A stretch of DNA of 44,630 bases from Bacillota bacterium (lineage in GTDB: Bacteria > Bacillota > Clostridia > Acetivibrionales > DSM-1351). Made by a program: the position numbers and the translations under genes. Numbering within the stretch: the stretch's first letter is position 1; the number at the start of each line of letters is the position of its first letter. The notes beneath the pieces are model-generated. The model was not told the DNA's origin. It worked only from the letters and a program-made list of their open reading frames with translations, and ran no database searches. The DNA is taken from contig JAEVZU010000009.1 of NCBI GenBank assembly GCA_023392075.1, positions 1 through 44,630 of the forward strand, read 5' to 3'. Below, one piece after another: positions 1-7,612 of this stretch.

Positions 1-1
1 A

Positions 2-1045
2 GACTGGGGCACTACCCCGAAAGCCATAGATACCTGTCTGAGCGTGGCCGACAGGTATGATGTCCAGGTTGCAATACATACCGATACACTGAATGAGGCC
101 GGCTTTGTGGAGGATACCGTCAGAGCAGTAAACGGCAGGACCATTCATACCTTTCATACTGAAGGCGCCGGAGGAGGCCATGCTCCTGATATCATTAAAA
201 TTGCCGCATTCCCCAATGTCCTGCCGTCATCAACAAACCCTACAATGCCATTTACAGTGAATACAATTGACGAGCATCTTGATATGCTCATGGTTTGCCA
301 TCACCTGGACAGCAAGATCAGGGAAGATGTGGCTTTTGCGGATTCCAGGATAAGGCCTGAAACCATTGCGGCAGAAGATATCCTGCATGATATGGGTGTA
401 TTCAGCATGATGAGCTCCGACTCACAGGCAATGGGAAGAGTCGGCGAGGTCATAATCAGGACCTGGCAGACGGCCGATAAAATGAAAAAGCAGAGAGGCC
501 CGTTAAAAAACGACAGCAGCGGAAATGATAACAACCGGATTAAAAGATATGTTGCAAAATATACCATAAATCCGGCAATAACTCATGGAATATCGCAATA
601 TGTGGGCTCTCTGGAACGCGGAAAACTGGCCGACATCGTTTTGTGGAAGCCTGCCATGTTTGGCGTCAAGCCCGAAATGATATTAAAGGGCGGGTTTATC
701 ATAGCAAGTAAAATGGGAGATGCCAATGCATCTATTCCTACTCCGCAGCCTGTTATTTATAAAAACATGTTCGGAGCTTTCGGAAGTGCCGTAAAAACCA
801 CATGTATGACCTTTGTATCAAAGCTGTCGCTGGAATCGGGAATGCTTGAGGACCTCAAGCTCCAAAAGCAGCTGGTGCCTGTGGCCAACTGCAGAAATAT
901 TACAAAAAAGGATATGGTAATGAATGATGCAACACCTGTAATAGAGGTGGATCCCGAAACCTATGAAGTAAGGGTGGACGGTGAACATATAATCTGCCGG
1001 CCGGTGGAAGAACTTTCACTTGCCCAGAGATATTTTCTTTTTTAG
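2..1045 (+). CDS. ureC: Urease subunit alpha, C-terminal part (5' end outside window)
   Basis: This is the catalytic urease subunit, which hydrolyses urea to ammonia and carbamate at a di-nickel centre in the cytoplasm. The frame is open from base 2 and starts inside the DWGTTP segment that follows the carbamylated-lysine motif, so about 220 N-terminal residues, including that lysine, lie outside the window. In the visible 347 residues I see nickel-ligand histidines in AIHTDTLNE (local residue 26) and FHTEG (52), the flap Cys-His pair in MVCHHLDS (99-100), the catalytic Arg in FADSRIRPE (116) and the nickel-ligand Asp in MMSSDSQAMGR (140). These correspond to H246, H272, C319/H320, R336 and D360 of the Klebsiella enzyme. 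The C-terminus is full length. It is the first of five co-directional urease genes, and nothing suggests inactivation. Confidence 0.97.
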   Translation, partial: DWGTTPKAIDTCLSVADRYDVQVAIHTDTLNEAGFVEDTVRAVNGRTIHTFHTEGAGGGHAPDIIKIAAFPNVLPSSTNPTMPFTVNTIDEHLDMLMVCHHLDSKIREDVAFADSRIRPETIAAEDILHDMGVFSMMSSDSQAMGRVGEVIIRTWQTADKMKKQRGPLKNDSSGNDNNRIKRYVAKYTINPAITHGISQYVGSLERGKLADIVLWKPAMFGVKPEMILKGGFIIASKMGDANASIPTPQPVIYKNMFGAFGSAVKTTCMTFVSKLSLESGMLEDLKLQKQLVPVANCRNITKKDMVMNDATPVIEVDPETYEVRVDGEHIICRPVEELSLAQRYFLF

Positions 1046-1049
1046 AGCA

Positions 1050-1071
1050 GATTTGCGAAGCAAATTTCTTG
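1050..1071. repeat. Dispersed hairpin repeat, copy 1
   Basis: This 22-base sequence is identical to bases 24751-24772. Its core is the palindrome ATTTGC-GAA-GCAAAT. It lies between the ureC stop and the ureE ribosome binding site, so it would form a small hairpin inside the polycistronic mRNA. It resembles REP-type intergenic repeats, but only two full copies are visible here. Confidence 0.6.
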
Positions 1072-1084
1072 AAGGAGGTTAGCC

Positions 1085-1678
1085 ATGCTGATTGACAGTA
1101 TTGTGTGCAGTAAACCCGGGAAGATTGACCTGACGGGTTTTGAATTGGATTATGTTGAAATCGAATGGTATGAAGTATCCAAAAAAATTCTCCATAAAGT
1201 GAGCAGAAAGGGTGCAGAGATTGGAATAAAGCTAAATATTGACCGGGCCGTCTGGCATGGGGATATTTTGCACCTGGAGGGGAACAGTGCCCTCATTGTT
1301 GAAATTCCGGAGTGTGAATGTATTGCCCTGGAGCCCAAAACCTTGGCTGCCATGGGCAAGGCCTGCTATGAAATCGGCAACAGGCATTCCCCTCTGTTTT
1401 ATCAGGAGGAGAGGCTGCTGATGCCCTATGATCCCCCGCTGCTGGAGGCTTTGAAAAAATGCGGGTTTGAGGCATACAAATGTTCCGCCAGGCTGATCCG
1501 GCCCCTGGGCGGTGGGAACGGAGGACATTCCCACAGTCATTCCCAGAGACATACTCATGAACATTCACATGAACATTCACATGAGCATGAAAACAAACGG
1601 GAGACTGTCCGTGAACACGAACACCACACAATTCTTGAACAGGGGCATTCATATGAACTCACAAACTCCAGCCGGTAA
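1085..1678 (+). CDS. ureE: Urease accessory protein UreE (nickel chaperone, His-rich tail)
   Basis: UreE is a cytoplasmic metallochaperone that delivers nickel to the urease apoprotein-UreD-UreF-UreG complex. The 197-residue product has the usual two-domain body to about residue 140. The body includes the conserved nickel-binding histidine in GNRHSP (His101). A tail from about residue 143 follows with some 14 histidines, mostly in repeated HxH and HEHSHEH units. Tail length varies across the family, and a His-rich tail usually means extra nickel storage. The DNA encoding the tail carries short tandem repeats (about 1555-1590), a likely source of length variation. The start has a strong GAAGGAGG ribosome binding site. 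The 3' end overlaps the start of ureF by 26 bases, implying translational coupling. Confidence 0.95.
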   Translation: MLIDSIVCSKPGKIDLTGFELDYVEIEWYEVSKKILHKVSRKGAEIGIKLNIDRAVWHGDILHLEGNSALIVEIPECECIALEPKTLAAMGKACYEIGNRHSPLFYQEERLLMPYDPPLLEALKKCGFEAYKCSARLIRPLGGGNGGHSHSHSQRHTHEHSHEHSHEHENKRETVREHEHHTILEQGHSYELTNSSR

Positions 1679-2378
1679 AAGCCTGTCCAGACTGCGGTCA
1701 TACCTGCATCTGCTCCACCTGAGCGATCCGCTTCTTCCCATAGGAGGCTTCACACACTCCTATGGCCTTGAAACATATGTGCAGAAGGAACTGGTGAACA
1801 GCAGCACCCAGGTGAAAAAATATCTGGAAGCCTATTTGAGGCATAATTTTCTGTATAATGATCTGCTTGCCATGCGGTTTGCCTGGGAAAATACAGAGAA
1901 AAGCAATATTGAAGGACTTGTTGAATTAAACAATATTTTATGTGCGGCCAAAGCGCCCAGGGAATTGCGCAATGCCGGCACAAAGCTGGGATTGCGGCTT
2001 GTAAAGATAATTGAAAGCCAGTTGAGCGGCGAAGCTTTGTTTACAGGGTATCTTGAGGCGGTTAAAGCCGGTAAATGTGAAAGTAATTACTGTGTTGTAT
2101 ACGGAATGGCGTCATATTTGTTCGGTATCGGCAAAGAGGAGGCTATGACCGCCATTTCATATAATACGGCTTCAACAATAATAAACAATTGTGCAAAACT
2201 CATACCCATCAGCCAGATGGAGGGTCAAAAAATACTTTTTGAAGCGCAGGCATTTATTTCAGAGCTGGTTGAAAAAGCCGGTGGACTTCAGCCGGAGGAC
2301 ACGGGCATGTGCAGCACAGGCTTTGACATCAGATCCATGCAGCATGAGAGACTATATACCAGAATTTATATTTCTTGA
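1653..2378 (+). CDS. ureF: Urease accessory protein UreF
   Basis: UreF is an all-helical accessory protein that bridges UreD and the GTPase UreG during nickel insertion. I place the start at ATG 1653 rather than at an earlier in-frame start near 1512. The longer version would add residues that merely translate the His-tail repeats of ureE in another frame. From 1653 the product has 241 residues, the usual family length. The family signature LLPIGGFTHSYGLE appears near the N-terminus and the C-terminal region ISQMEGQK is also typical. The gene overlaps the ureE tail by 26 bases, and its ribosome binding site (AGGGG near 1641) lies within ureE. It is followed after 15 bases by ureG. Confidence 0.94.
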   Translation: MNSQTPAGKSLSRLRSYLHLLHLSDPLLPIGGFTHSYGLETYVQKELVNSSTQVKKYLEAYLRHNFLYNDLLAMRFAWENTEKSNIEGLVELNNILCAAKAPRELRNAGTKLGLRLVKIIESQLSGEALFTGYLEAVKAGKCESNYCVVYGMASYLFGIGKEEAMTAISYNTASTIINNCAKLIPISQMEGQKILFEAQAFISELVEKAGGLQPEDTGMCSTGFDIRSMQHERLYTRIYIS

Positions 2379-2393
2379 AAGGAACAGTGTATT

Positions 2394-3002
2394 ATGGGAT
2401 ACGTTAAAATAGGAATCGGAGGGCCTGTAGGCTCGGGAAAGACGGCGATGATAGAGAGACTGACAAGAAAATTGTCGGGGCAGTACAGTATCGGAGTTGT
2501 TACAAACGATATCTATACCAAAGAGGATGCGGAATTTCTGATAAAAAACAGTGCTTTGCCCGCAGGGAGAATCATCGGTGTTGAAACGGGAGGCTGTCCG
2601 CATACCGCCATAAGGGAGGACGCTTCCATGAACCTGGAAGCCGTTGAGGAACTGACAAATAAATTCAAGGATATAGAGATAGTTTTTATTGAAAGCGGCG
2701 GAGACAACCTGTCGGCAACTTTCAGTCCCGAACTGGCGGATGCCACCATATATGTTATTGATGTGGCTGAAGGGGATAAAATACCCAGAAAAGGCGGCCC
2801 GGGAATAACCAGGTCCGATCTGCTTGTGATCAACAAGATAGACCTTGCACCATATGTGGGGGCCAGCCTGGAGGTAATGGACAGGGATTCCAGGAAGATG
2901 AGGGGCAGCAAGCCCTTTGTTTTCACCAATCTGAATACCAATGAGGGTTTGGATAAAGTTATCGGCTGGATAAAACGAAGTGTACTTCTGGAAGGAATTT
3001 AA
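2394..3002 (+). CDS. ureG: Urease accessory GTPase UreG
   Basis: UreG is a SIMIBI-class GTPase whose GTP-driven dimerisation moves nickel into urease. The 202-residue product is full length. Near the N-terminus is the P-loop GGPVGSGKTAM. The conserved metal-binding Cys-Pro-His triad appears in ETGGCPHTAIRED, the switch region in FIESGGDNLSATFSPEL, and the guanine-specificity motif in VINKIDLAPYVGA. It starts at ATG 2394 after a GAAAGGAA ribosome binding site that abuts the ureF stop. ureD follows directly. There is no nickel transporter gene in the visible part of the operon. Confidence 0.97.
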   Translation: MGYVKIGIGGPVGSGKTAMIERLTRKLSGQYSIGVVTNDIYTKEDAEFLIKNSALPAGRIIGVETGGCPHTAIREDASMNLEAVEELTNKFKDIEIVFIESGGDNLSATFSPELADATIYVIDVAEGDKIPRKGGPGITRSDLLVINKIDLAPYVGASLEVMDRDSRKMRGSKPFVFTNLNTNEGLDKVIGWIKRSVLLEGI

Positions 3003-3021
3003 CCGCATGGGAGGTGAGTCC

Positions 3022-3864
3022 TTGATTAATATGTTCGGGTCCGAGAGCAGACTTTACATTAAAACCGGGCTTTCCAACAACAGAACCATAGTTGTAGACT
3101 CCTATTTTACTGCTCCGTTCAAAATAGTCAAACCCTTTTACAATTATGACCGCAATATGGCCGAAATCATGGTTATGAGTGCATCGGCAGGTGTAATGGA
3201 AGGCGATTGCTACAGGACTGAAATTGAAGTGGGAAGAGCTTGTGCCTTGTCGCTGAAGGGGCAATCCTACACCAAGATACATAAAATGACGGAAGGTTAT
3301 GCAAAACAGGAAAATATATTCAAAGTCATGGAAGATGGTTTTTTCGACTATGACCCCAGGCCGGCCATACCTTTCGGAGCTTCGGATTTTGTTTCGGGGA
3401 GCTCCTGCTATTTATGCAAAGGGGCCAAATATCTATATTCCGAAATAATATCCTGCGGAAGGGAAAAAAGCGGAGAATATTTTAATTTCAGAAGATACAA
3501 AAATTATAACAGGGTTTTTTACTGCAATCAGCTGATTTTTCTTGATAATCAGGAATTGACACCTGAAGCTCAGGAGTTAAGCGGCCCTGGCTTTTTTGAA
3601 GGCTATACTCATCAGGCTAGTCTGGCATATTTTTATGATGCTCTGGACAGGGAAGCCGCTGTGGAAAAGCTTTTTAAGGTGCTTCAGACATATGACGGCA
3701 TTGAAGCAGGAATTTCCACAACATATAAATACGGCATAATAATAAGAATATTGGCTTATAGCAGTGATATTCTTGAAAATATTTTTGACTCAATACGAAA
3801 CATAATATATGACCTGAGCTCGGGACAGACTGATAAACTTAAGCTCAATGATATACGCATATAA
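3022..3864 (+). CDS. ureD: Urease accessory protein UreD/UreH
   Basis: UreD is the scaffold that binds apo-urease and recruits UreF and UreG. I choose TTG 3022 as the start because it follows an excellent ribosome binding site (GGGAGGTGAG, 3009-3018), giving 280 residues beginning LINMFGSESRLYIKTG, where family members normally begin. Other in-frame starts at GTG 2980, ATG 3007 and ATG 3031 are possible but have poorer or overlapping signals. Family-like segments include VMSASAGVMEGD and the PRPAIPFGASDF region. It is the last urease gene, giving the order C-E-F-G-D seen in several Firmicutes. No clear terminator follows before the promoter of the next gene. Confidence 0.92.
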   Translation: MINMFGSESRLYIKTGLSNNRTIVVDSYFTAPFKIVKPFYNYDRNMAEIMVMSASAGVMEGDCYRTEIEVGRACALSLKGQSYTKIHKMTEGYAKQENIFKVMEDGFFDYDPRPAIPFGASDFVSGSSCYLCKGAKYLYSEIISCGREKSGEYFNFRRYKNYNRVFYCNQLIFLDNQELTPEAQELSGPGFFEGYTHQASLAYFYDALDREAAVEKLFKVLQTYDGIEAGISTTYKYGIIIRILAYSSDILENIFDSIRNIIYDLSSGQTDKLKLNDIRI

Positions 3865-3909
3865 AATTATGACACGGCCGGCATATACTTCTTTAAATTG
3901 CATCGAGTA

Positions 3910-3948
3910 TTGACAGCTTAATCTTTCAATGGTAACATGTTGGTTAAT
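3910..3948 (+). promoter_or_regulatory. SigmaA promoter with operator-like sequence, upstream of the regulator
   Basis: TTGACA (3910-3915) and TAACAT (3933-3938) are separated by exactly 17 bases. The sequence TGGTAACAT overlaps the -10 region and TTGGTTAAT follows it, giving spaced TAAC/GTTA arms. The same -35, spacing, -10 and TGGTAACAT occur at 5212-5240 before the transporter. The shared sequence is a candidate operator for the regulator at 3984, which would then be autoregulated. The promoter reading is fairly secure; the operator is inference. Confidence 0.65.
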
Positions 3949-3983
3949 TATTAGTTATATAAATGTTTCATGAGGTTAAATAT

Positions 3984-5024
3984 ATGGAAAGCATGCCACT
4001 GTTAACAGAAAGAATTACACATGAATTGCGCAATCAGGTTTTACAAATGAGATGCGATACTATGGTCAAAATACCGTCTGAAAGAGAATTAACCGAAATA
4101 TTTAATGCAAGCCGGCCAAGTATAAGGCTGGCAATAAAAAATCTGATTAGTGAGGGTTTATTGATTCAGGAGCAGGGAAAGGGAACTTATGTAACTCCCA
4201 AAATTAAAATTCATACTCTTGATATCATTTGTTCTCCGGATATAAAAAGGAATGATCCGTTTTATAACAGCTTTCTTGTAGAGATAACAAAATTTGCAGC
4301 AAAACAATCAATGAACCTCTTTATTGTTGATTATAATCAAATCATGAACACATACCGGGAATCTCCGCTGGTAATAGTCGGATCTATTGATGATAGTGTT
4401 TTAGAGTTGCTTAAAAAGGTATATAAAACAATTATTGCTTTTCAAAGTTATCCGGATCATAACGAATTTACCCAAATTTATTTTGATCATTATAAAATAG
4501 GCTATATGGCTGCCAACATTCTTGCAAAATTTAATCACAAAAATGTTATACATTTTGCCGGCCCTGAAAAGTATGTGTCTGCTTTGAACAGAAAAGTCGG
4601 TTTTGAAGATGCAATGAAAAAGTTACACAATAATTATAGAATAATCACTGAAAAGATGAATTGGGCGGGTGGATATAAGGCCGGAGATGTATTAATTAAT
4701 GAGTACACTGATAAAAACCGGCCTACAGCGGTTTTTGTAGCAAATGACTGGATGGGGATAGGACTTATACAGAAGTTAAAGGAAAATGGGTTAAGAATAC
4801 CGGAGGATATTTCCATCGTCGGTTGTGATGACATTCCTCTAGCAAGTGAATTTTCACCCACCTTGGCAACATTTTCTTTAGATATGAAGGTTTTGATTAA
4901 TGAATTGTTTGCAGCCTTGAATGTGATGCATTCGTCGGATTATTACATGGGGAAGAAAATTCTGCTGTCTCCAACCTTTATTCCGAGAGATTCTCTTAAA
5001 GCCAACGGTAAAAAGAGAAGTTGA
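3984..5024 (+). CDS. GntR-type HTH / LacI-type sugar-sensing transcriptional regulator
   Basis: This is a two-domain repressor of the AraR-like architecture. A GntR-type winged helix-turn-helix occupies about residues 5-73 (VKIPSERELTEIF, then SRPSIRLAIKNLISEGLL and the wing GKGTYVTPK). A periplasmic-binding-protein-like sensor of the LacI/GalR type follows from about 80 to 340, with typical segments VFVANDWMGIG and ISIVGCDDIPLASEFSPTLAT. I choose ATG 3984, which follows TGAGGTT at suitable spacing, over ATG 3963. The product has 346 residues. Regulators of this build normally release DNA when they bind a sugar. The neighbouring transporter, glycosidase and shared promoter sequence suggest it controls the locus downstream. 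The ligand cannot be told from sequence. Confidence 0.88.
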   Translation: MESMPLLTERITHELRNQVLQMRCDTMVKIPSERELTEIFNASRPSIRLAIKNLISEGLLIQEQGKGTYVTPKIKIHTLDIICSPDIKRNDPFYNSFLVEITKFAAKQSMNLFIVDYNQIMNTYRESPLVIVGSIDDSVLELLKKVYKTIIAFQSYPDHNEFTQIYFDHYKIGYMAANILAKFNHKNVIHFAGPEKYVSALNRKVGFEDAMKKLHNNYRIITEKMNWAGGYKAGDVLINEYTDKNRPTAVFVANDWMGIGLIQKLKENGLRIPEDISIVGCDDIPLASEFSPTLATFSLDMKVLINELFAALNVMHSSDYYMGKKILLSPTFIPRDSLKANGKKRS

Positions 5025-5113
5025 CAAACAATAAAGGCTCCCTGTTTATATCAAAGTTAAATAAACAGAGCAATTTGAAATACAATTTTATAAGAGCAGA
5101 GCAATAGCATGTG

Positions 5114-5167
5114 AAGTGCACCCCAACGTTGGATGAAAAAATCTGACTTTTGGAGGTGTACTTTTTT
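5114..5167 (+). terminator. Hairpin plus T-run after the regulator; possibly a relic of insertion-sequence ends
   Basis: AAGTGCACC-CCAA (5115-5125) can pair with TTGG-A-GGTGTACTT around 5149-5162, followed by TTTTTT (5162-5167). It can serve as an intrinsic terminator for the regulator gene. The left arm GAAGTGCACCCCAA resembles terminal repeats of IS3/IS150-like elements, so the hairpin could be two IS ends left after deletion of the middle. That origin is a guess. Confidence 0.5.
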
Positions 5168-5211
5168 GTGACTAAGTTCAGTAAAGATTTTCGTATATTA
5201 TGAATTAAGTA

Positions 5212-5250
5212 TTGACATCAAATAATTCAAGTGGTAACATAATGGTAAAG
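5212..5250 (+). promoter_or_regulatory. SigmaA promoter with operator-like sequence, upstream of the transport operon
   Basis: TTGACA (5212-5217), a 17-base spacer and TAACAT (5235-5240) match the promoter at 3910 in both elements and spacing. TGGTAACAT is again at the -10, followed by AATGGTAAAG. This is the likely main promoter for the solute-binding protein and the operon behind it. It would give a leader of roughly 290 bases before the ATG at 5537. Confidence 0.65.
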
Positions 5251-5536
5251 TATTGATAAACAATTATTAACCAATATAAATGCTTTTTATAATAGTCAGA
5301 TGCTTTTATTTCATAGATTGCTTTAACATGTATAGAAAGATGAAATTCACTGAAACCAAATCTCAATTTATCCATTTGTTTACATTTATATTACAAATTT
5401 ATTAATTTGGTAATAGCAGATTATTTAATAAAAAATATTATCGAAGGAGGTCTATTTGTTTACATAAATAGTACAATTCATATCTGTCTGTCGTTACCAT
5501 TGTAATAGAACAAATATAAGGAGGAATAATTTAATT
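5251..5536 (+). other. Long AT-rich leader with 12-base direct repeats
   Basis: No gene is visible. The 12-mer ATTTGTTTACAT occurs at 5374-5385 and again at 5454-5465, 80 bases apart. The second copy lies in an inverted repeat (CTATTT/AAATAG, 5452-5471). A strong ribosome-binding-like AAGGAGG at 5444-5450 precedes only a four-codon frame (TTG TTT ACA TAA). CGTTACCATTGTAA near 5493 carries TGGTAACG on the other strand, a third relative of the putative operator. The true ribosome binding site is AAGGAGGAAT just before 5537. Confidence 0.4.
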
Positions 5537-7501
5537 ATGAAAAGAGTTATGAGTTTGGTTATTATCCTTGTTTTGCTTGTGACAACCGTTGCTTGCAGTG
5601 ACTCCAAGGACCAATCAAAACCCGGCACTTCGTCTGCCGGCAGTGTGGCAGACACGAACGGCAAGTATAAAGAGGCACCACAGCTGGCACAATTGGTGAA
5701 GGACGGCAAATTACCTGCGGTTGATCAAAGACTGCCTGAGGAACCTTTGGTGTCTTCTGCAAAAGAAGTGGGTAAATATGGAGGAGTGTACAAAGGCGCG
5801 GCTTTTGGACCGAAAACCGGACAGGCCGATGAAGAGACTTTGAGAATGACCGGTCTTTTAAGATTTGAACCTGATCTGAAAACTTTTTCACCTTTTCTTC
5901 TGAAGGATTACAAAGTATCTGAGGATATGAAGGAATACACCTTTATTCTCAGAAAAGGTTTGAAATGGTCAAATGGTGATCCTGTAACCGCTGATGATTT
6001 TATGTTCTGGTATGAAGATATACTGATGAACAAGGATATTCAGCCAATTATAACAAATTTGCTTGATTATCAGGTTGATGGGCAATTTATGAAGATGGAA
6101 AAGGTTGACGATTTTACGGTAAAATGTGTTTTTCCCAAGCCCAATCCGTCATTTGATATAATAATGGTTAAAAACACTTCCGGAAATAATCAGCCGAGAA
6201 ACTTTCTGGCTCCCAAGAACTATCTCAAACAGTTCCATATAAAATATAACCCCGATGCCGAAGCTTCGGCCAAAAATGAAGGCTATGCCAGCTGGACGCT
6301 TTGTTTTCAGGCGCATGCCTTTAACAGTGCTGATGCCACGGATACAAAGGCTCCCGATATTACTCCCTGGGTTTTGACTAAAATTGATGAACAGGGAAAT
6401 AAATTCTTTGACAGAAATCCTTACTATTTTGTAGTGGACAAGGAAGGAAATCAGCTTCCATATATAGATCAGCAGCAATCAGTCATAGTTAAGGATGCCC
6501 AGGTAAGGACATTGAAGCTTATAAGCGGTGAATTGCATGCGGCGGCAGAAAATCCCCTTCCGGTAAAAGACTATACTCTGTACAAGGAAAACGAACAAAA
6601 GGGTAATTACAAAGTCATGCTGTGGGGCAATACCCGCGGATCTGATGCAATGATTACATTCAATCTAAATCATAAAGACTCGACAATGAGAAAAGTCTTT
6701 AACGAAGTAAAATTCAGGCAGGCTATGTCTCTGGCCGTAAACAGGGATGAAATCAATAAGACACTGTATTTTGACAAGGCTGATATAAGACAGGCCGTAC
6801 CGCCGGCAAACACTTCTTTCTATGAGGACTGGATGGGCAAGTATATGATAGAATACAGCCCGGACAAAGCAAATGCACTGTTGGATGAGCTTGGCTACAA
6901 ATGGGATGCAAACCATGAAGTGCGTTTGATGCCCAATGGCAAGCCGTTTAATATAATTCTTGAAACAACGGAGGAATATATTCCTGTTAGCCAGATGATA
7001 ACAGAGTACTGGACAAAAGTCGGAGTAAAGACTACTTTAAAGCAGCAGGAAAGAACTTTCTGGATAGAGAGAGGAAAGACAAACGACAGGGATGTTCAAG
7101 TTGCTACAATGGACTCGGTACAGGAATTTGCACTCAGATCAAAAAAAATGAGCCGCTTGAATCCGGCATCTACACAGTCTGAATCGGAATTTATCGTCAA
7201 TTGGAAAAACTGGTTTGCCACAAACGGTGCAAACGGTGAAGAGCCACCGGCGGAGGTTAAGGATCTGTATCAGAAATGCTTGACCTTCTCCACTATAAAG
7301 CCGGGTTCAGATGAATACATAAAATTGGGCAAAGAAATTATTACAACAACTACAAATAACCTTTGGATGATCGGTACGGTTGTGTCGCCGCGTGTGGTAA
7401 TAATAAGCAACAAGCTGGGGAATACCCCTACGGAAGGCACTTTTGCGTATGACTACAATTTCTGGAATCCGTACAAGGGTGATTCATGGTACTTTAAATA
7501 A
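5537..7501 (+). CDS. ABC transporter solute-binding lipoprotein, family 5 (oligosaccharide/oligopeptide type)
   Basis: This is an extracellular, membrane-anchored substrate-binding protein of the DppA/OppA (SBP_bac_5) family. The N-terminus is a lipoprotein signal: basic MKRV, a hydrophobic stretch to residue 18, then TVAC with the lipidated Cys at position 20, and a Ser/Gly-rich linker. The 654-residue length is at the long end of the family, as in members that bind oligosaccharides. Family segments include FILRKGLKWSNGDPVTADDF and VKFRQAMSLAVNRDEINKTL. Despite the usual 'peptide' label, location between a sugar-type regulator and a GH39 glycosidase suggests a saccharide ligand, possibly a xylo-oligosaccharide; this is inference. 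A strong ribosome binding site precedes the start. A stem-loop separates it from the permeases. Confidence 0.9.
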   Translation: MKRVMSLVIILVLLVTTVACSDSKDQSKPGTSSAGSVADTNGKYKEAPQLAQLVKDGKLPAVDQRLPEEPLVSSAKEVGKYGGVYKGAAFGPKTGQADEETLRMTGLLRFEPDLKTFSPFLLKDYKVSEDMKEYTFILRKGLKWSNGDPVTADDFMFWYEDILMNKDIQPIITNLLDYQVDGQFMKMEKVDDFTVKCVFPKPNPSFDIIMVKNTSGNNQPRNFLAPKNYLKQFHIKYNPDAEASAKNEGYASWTLCFQAHAFNSADATDTKAPDITPWVLTKIDEQGNKFFDRNPYYFVVDKEGNQLPYIDQQQSVIVKDAQVRTLKLISGELHAAAENPLPVKDYTLYKENEQKGNYKVMLWGNTRGSDAMITFNLNHKDSTMRKVFNEVKFRQAMSLAVNRDEINKTLYFDKADIRQAVPPANTSFYEDWMGKYMIEYSPDKANALLDELGYKWDANHEVRLMPNGKPFNIILETTEEYIPVSQMITEYWTKVGVKTTLKQQERTFWIERGKTNDRDVQVATMDSVQEFALRSKKMSRLNPASTQSESEFIVNWKNWFATNGANGEEPPAEVKDLYQKCLTFSTIKPGSDEYIKLGKEIITTTTNNLWMIGTVVSPRVVIISNKLGNTPTEGTFAYDYNFWNPYKGDSWYFK

Positions 7502-7524
7502 TAATTTAAATAATGAATAGGAGT

Positions 7525-7562
7525 GGGAAAGACTTCTCAACTCCCCGGGAGGGGTCTTTCCC
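7525..7562 (+). terminator. Stem-loop between binding-protein and permease genes
   Basis: GGGAAAGAC (7525-7533) pairs with GTCTTTCCC (7554-7562), and the loop contains a second palindrome (CTCCCCGGGAG). There is no real T-run afterwards. It more likely stabilises the upstream transcript or attenuates read-through, giving more binding protein than permease, than acts as a full terminator. Confidence 0.65.
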
Positions 7563-7612
7563 ATATTCTTTAGCAGTGTGTTAGTTTATACAAATAAAGG
7601 TGGTTTGTAATC

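Noticed and set aside
1555..1590. Short tandem repeats considered as a possible CRISPR-like array
   Set aside because: The repeats are 12 bases long, contiguous and encode the UreE His-rich tail; there are no spacers and no cas genes in the window.
2352..3008. A 218-codon minus-strand frame opposite ureG
   Set aside because: It lies entirely opposite a highly conserved gene and its translation resembles no protein family; it is a shadow of ureG codon bias.
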